Assembly: GCF_025264625.1 (NCBI RefSeq)
Contig: NZ_CP093313.1
Location: 1,922,001 to 1,986,000 of the forward strand
DNA length: 64,000 nucleotides
Source of the DNA: Occallatibacter riparius
GTDB taxonomy: Bacteria; Acidobacteriota; Terriglobia; Terriglobales; Acidobacteriaceae
Direction of reading: 5' to 3'
A program made the position numbers and the translations under genes. This document shows positions 61,534-64,000 of this stretch, one piece after another. Every line of letters begins with the position of its first letter. The stretch's first letter is position 1. The notes under the pieces are model-generated. The model had not been told where the DNA came from, did no database searches, and saw nothing but the letters and a program-made list of their open reading frames with translations.

Positions 61534-62493
61534 ATGTCAGGCAGAGGCAGATGGGCAGCAATCACGGCGGCAGTGATCCTGATGTGCGCAGCGGGGTGCC
61601 GGCACGAGCAGCCGGCGACCATCATGGTCATCACGCCGACGGGCGGGTTGGAGTATTGGGAGAAGTTCGATCACGCGGTGCGTACCAACGCCGCGGCAGC
61701 CGGGATTCACATCGAGCTGGCAGCACCGCAATCGGTGACCGACTACACCGAGCAGGCGCAAATGGTGGAGAACGCGGTCGCGCAGCACGTGCAGGGGATC
61801 ATCGTGTCCCCCGCGCACCAGCTTGTCCTTACGTCGGTGCTGCAGAAAGCCGTGCGTGCGCACATTCCGGTGGTAATCGTAGGCACGCCAATTGCGTTGT
61901 CCGACAAGGACTTTGCGGCGTTTATCGGCTGGGATGAGGCGGAGGCCGGTCGTCTGGCTGCGCGGCGTTTTGTGGCCTTACTGGGTGGGCGCGGCGAGGT
62001 AGGCGTAGTGGGTGTGAGTCCCACGGTGGAAGGTAGTTCGCTCATTGAGAAGGCATTTGCCGACGAGATTGCGCGCGCCCCCCGGGTAAAGCTCGTGGGT
62101 GTCAAGTATGGGCTGAGCGACTGGGCGCGAGGAAATCAGGCCGTGCTGGATCTCCTGTCGGAGCATCCGGATATCAAGGGCATCTTTACCACCGACGAGT
62201 TTTCTACCCACGCCGCGGCGTACGCATTCGAGCAGCGAGAGAAGAAGCGGCCCCTGCTGATTGGCGTATCGGATGAGTTGAATGAGATTGCGGGCGTGCG
62301 TTCGGGGAGGACGGATGCGCTGGTACTAAGCGATCCCCACGAACTTGGCACGAGGGCTATACAGGCGATGAAGGTTGCGCTGGCCGGTGGTGATGCCAGG
62401 TCGTTTTCCACCCAGTTGCCGGTGACCATCGTAGACGCGCAAACGATTGACCAAAGCCCGATGGTGGCGGCAGTTTTGAAGAACAGCGATTAG
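61534..62493 (+). CDS. Sugar-binding periplasmic lipoprotein (type I, ribose/LacI-like)
   Basis: 319 residues. Lipobox CAAG-C near residue 22. The fold is a type I periplasmic-binding protein: VITPTGGLEYWEKFDHAVRTNAAAAGIHI, GIIVSPAHQLVL, VVIVGTPI, IKGIFTTDEFSTHAAAY, ALVLSDPHELG. No ABC ATPase or permease is next to it. With the TPR gene before it and a probable sensor kinase gene after it, it may act as a sensor component and not as a transporter part; that is inference. Confidence 0.85.
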   Translation: MSGRGRWAAITAAVILMCAAGCRHEQPATIMVITPTGGLEYWEKFDHAVRTNAAAAGIHIELAAPQSVTDYTEQAQMVENAVAQHVQGIIVSPAHQLVLTSVLQKAVRAHIPVVIVGTPIALSDKDFAAFIGWDEAEAGRLAARRFVALLGGRGEVGVVGVSPTVEGSSLIEKAFADEIARAPRVKLVGVKYGLSDWARGNQAVLDLLSEHPDIKGIFTTDEFSTHAAAYAFEQREKKRPLLIGVSDELNEIAGVRSGRTDALVLSDPHELGTRAIQAMKVALAGGDARSFSTQLPVTIVDAQTIDQSPMVAAVLKNSD

Positions 62494-62549
62494 GAATCCG
62501 CAAGGACCCTGCATGCGTGAGACAGATACGGTGCACAACACGCGTTTCT

Positions 62550-63203
62550 TTACTCAGGAGTGATGCGGACGTTCCTCCATGAGGCCTGGGCATAGAAGGA
62601 GCGCAGACCGGCAACTCCCTGGGGCAGGCATTGCGGATCTTCGTGCTCTAATCGTGTGGCTCCGGTGCCGCTTTCAGGTGTAACAGTTACGACCAAATTG
62701 CATGCCTGAGCCGAAAGCGTCACGCGATACCAGCTTCCCACACTCACGGGCGTAGCGAGGCGCTTAGAAGCGAGTTCGTGCCAGTCGTAAGAAGCGCGAC
62801 CAAGGATCACGGTCTGCTGGTCGGGGCGAATGCCTGCGTAGTAGCCCTGGTAAGAGTCGACGCCCTGCTCGGGATCGGTAGTGCGTATGACCAGGCCGGC
62901 GTCTCCGTAGTGCGTCTCCGGGAAAAGCAGGTCGAAGCGGATGTCAGCGGAAACTGAGTAGTTGGCGCCCTGCGAGTGCTGGGCGATCAGCATGTCACCG
63001 CGGCCGTAGTTGGAGTTGGAGAAGACCGTATCGCGTTCATTCCAACGACCGCTGATCGTCTGCCATCCATGCATTGTCTGGTAGCGAGAGCCTGCGGACT
63101 TTCCTCGGGTTGAGCGATAGCCAGCCCACAGACCCGCGCAAAGAGCGACCGCGAGCAAAAGGATGAAAGCGATTGAGCGCAGGATGACTGCTGGTTTGGG
63201 CAT
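62550..63203 (-). CDS. Membrane-anchored or exported ConA-like (laminin-G/DUF1080-type) domain protein
   Basis: 217 residues with an N-terminal hydrophobic anchor (SIAFILLLAVALCAGLWAGY). The rest is a beta jelly roll: GWQTISGRWNERDTVFSNSN, YSVSADIRFD, HYGDAGLVIRTTDPEQGVDSYQGYYAGIR and VAGLRSFYAQASWRNVRITP. This order is seen in ConA-like lectin/glucanase folds that bind or cut glycans. No catalytic Glu pair is evident, so binding is more likely. It ends opposite the sugar-binding lipoprotein gene and is divergent from the next gene (42 bp apart). Confidence 0.7.
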   Translation of the reverse strand: MPKPAVILRSIAFILLLAVALCAGLWAGYRSTRGKSAGSRYQTMHGWQTISGRWNERDTVFSNSNYGRGDMLIAQHSQGANYSVSADIRFDLLFPETHYGDAGLVIRTTDPEQGVDSYQGYYAGIRPDQQTVILGRASYDWHELASKRLATPVSVGSWYRVTLSAQACNLVVTVTPESGTGATRLEHEDPQCLPQGVAGLRSFYAQASWRNVRITPE

Positions 63204-63245
63204 GGATGACGCGTGAAGTATAGTGGATTTTCATTCGCTGATTCA

Positions 63246-64000
63246 ATGTACCTGTGTGCGCATCTCAAACGTCGCTTACACAGCGGCTTCGTGCTGCTGA
63301 CAGTTTTGGCGTGTGTTGCGCTGCAACCACTCCGCTTAACCGCTGCCTCCTCGGCGGAAAAGAGTGGCAAAGAGGCGCCCTCGCGGCTGCAGTCGATCGA
63401 ATCAGCGATCCAAGCCGCGGGGTTCTCAGCGAAGCCATTGCCCGTACTCATGCGCGGGATCGTTACGTCGAACCGTCATCGGATTGTGATCGAGGACCGA
63501 ACCGGCGCGGTCGAGGTGAAGCTATTGAGGTCGGAGGAGATCTCGCTCGGTGATGAAGTAGAGGTGTCCGGGCAGTTGAAACTTGCTCCCGCTCCGCAGG
63601 TGGAAGGTACGGAGCTGCGGCGGCTCTGGGGAGGTTCGATGCCGTTGCCCCTCTCCATTACTCCGGACCAGGCCGCCGATGGTGAGAATGAATTCTTTCT
63701 GGTTCAAACGGTGGCGAAGCTTTCCGATTTTGCCCCGGCGGGATTGACGGGTGTCCGGCTGAATCTCCGCGGCGGCCACCAGAACTTCTCCGCGATTCTT
63801 GCCAGCGATGTGCCCGATGAGGAGCTGTCGACCAGGTCTATGCAGGCGGGTGCGACGTTGCGGCTCACTGGCATCCTGATTGTGAATCACGGGCTTGATG
63901 CGCGCAGTGGCGATGCATTCTCACTGGAGTTGCGCACGCCCGAAGACATTGAGCTGGTGGAGCCGCCGTCGTGGTGGACGGGAGCGCATGTGGCGCTGCT
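63246..64000 (+). CDS. Start of a probable membrane sensor protein (truncated by window)
   Basis: Open from ATG 63246 to the window end (251 codons). A signal/anchor (SGFVLLTVLACVALQPL) precedes a beta-rich extracytoplasmic region: VLMRGIVTSNRHRIVIEDRT, LGDEVEVSGQLKLAP, GENEFFLVQTVAKLSDFAP, AGATLRLTGILIVN, and DIELVEPPSWWTGAHVALL, where a membrane span would follow. This two-OB-like sensor module ending in a PSWWT motif is typical of acidobacterial hybrid histidine kinases or diguanylate cyclases. The output domain lies outside the window, so the type is undecided. Confidence 0.6.
   Translation, partial: MYLCAHLKRRLHSGFVLLTVLACVALQPLRLTAASSAEKSGKEAPSRLQSIESAIQAAGFSAKPLPVLMRGIVTSNRHRIVIEDRTGAVEVKLLRSEEISLGDEVEVSGQLKLAPAPQVEGTELRRLWGGSMPLPLSITPDQAADGENEFFLVQTVAKLSDFAPAGLTGVRLNLRGGHQNFSAILASDVPDEELSTRSMQAGATLRLTGILIVNHGLDARSGDAFSLELRTPEDIELVEPPSWWTGAHVAL

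Overview
The window looks like chromosomal DNA of a high-GC soil acidobacterium, probably Acidobacteriota of the Terriglobales type. The grounds are a ~1200-residue TonB receptor of the carboxypeptidase-regulatory/Oar type, many secreted glycoside hydrolases, exported TPR proteins, GMC oxidoreductase + 'subunit 3' pairs, and intergenic palindromic repeats. The taxonomic placement is inference from gene content, not from a marker-gene comparison.

Bases 1-13,400: the 3' end of a frameshifted glycoside hydrolase, an IS110-type transposase gene, a small conserved protein, an exported TPR protein, then a peptidoglycan/D-amino-acid salvage region. That region has an SSS symporter, a fused AmiE-like amidase + NamZ-like muramidase, a D-serine dehydratase-like PLP enzyme (opposite strand), an N-acyl-D-amino-acid deacylase and a GntP permease. 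Three arrays of short palindromic repeats fill the gaps. Bases 13,400-23,100: a tight operon for methylmalonyl-CoA metabolism (carboxyltransferase, OadG-like membrane protein, biotin carrier, epimerase, single-chain mutase, MeaB), followed by tex. Bases 23,100-36,400: GMC oxidoreductase pair, phosphoesterase, TspO, thrS, gamma-glutamyltransferase, cupin, a frameshifted Nif3-like gene, a VOC protein and a second SSS symporter.

Bases 36,498-60,226 hold the main discovery: a 23.6-kb genomic island in the initiator tRNA-fMet gene. The intact tRNA lies at 36,498-36,574. Its 3' half, from the anticodon loop to the CCA end plus one base, recurs as a perfect 46-bp direct repeat at 60,121-60,166, and the tRNA's probable native terminator lies just beyond that. 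Inside are a decayed tyrosine integrase next to the tRNA, an excisionase-like HTH gene near the far end, a carbohydrate-utilisation locus, and a six-gene tRNA array with odd members. The carbohydrate locus comprises a GH-A enzyme, an aminotransferase, an APC permease, GH3, a ROK regulator, a HAD phosphatase, a polysaccharide deacetylase, a TonB receptor with paired LacI-type operators, GH76, a sugar porter and LacI. The tRNA array includes a class II-shaped tRNA with a UUU anticodon, an Ile(UAU) tRNA and a Trp-like tRNA with an 8-nt anticodon loop.

Bases 60,227-64,000: chromosome again, with an exported TPR protein, a lipoprotein sugar-binding protein, a ConA-like exported protein and the start of a probable membrane sensor kinase.

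How the genes fit together: the salvage region could take cell-wall fragments apart and import the pieces. The methylmalonyl operon links propionyl-CoA and succinyl-CoA. The island adds an outer-membrane-to-cytoplasm route for an alpha-mannan-like or related glycan under LacI/ROK control.
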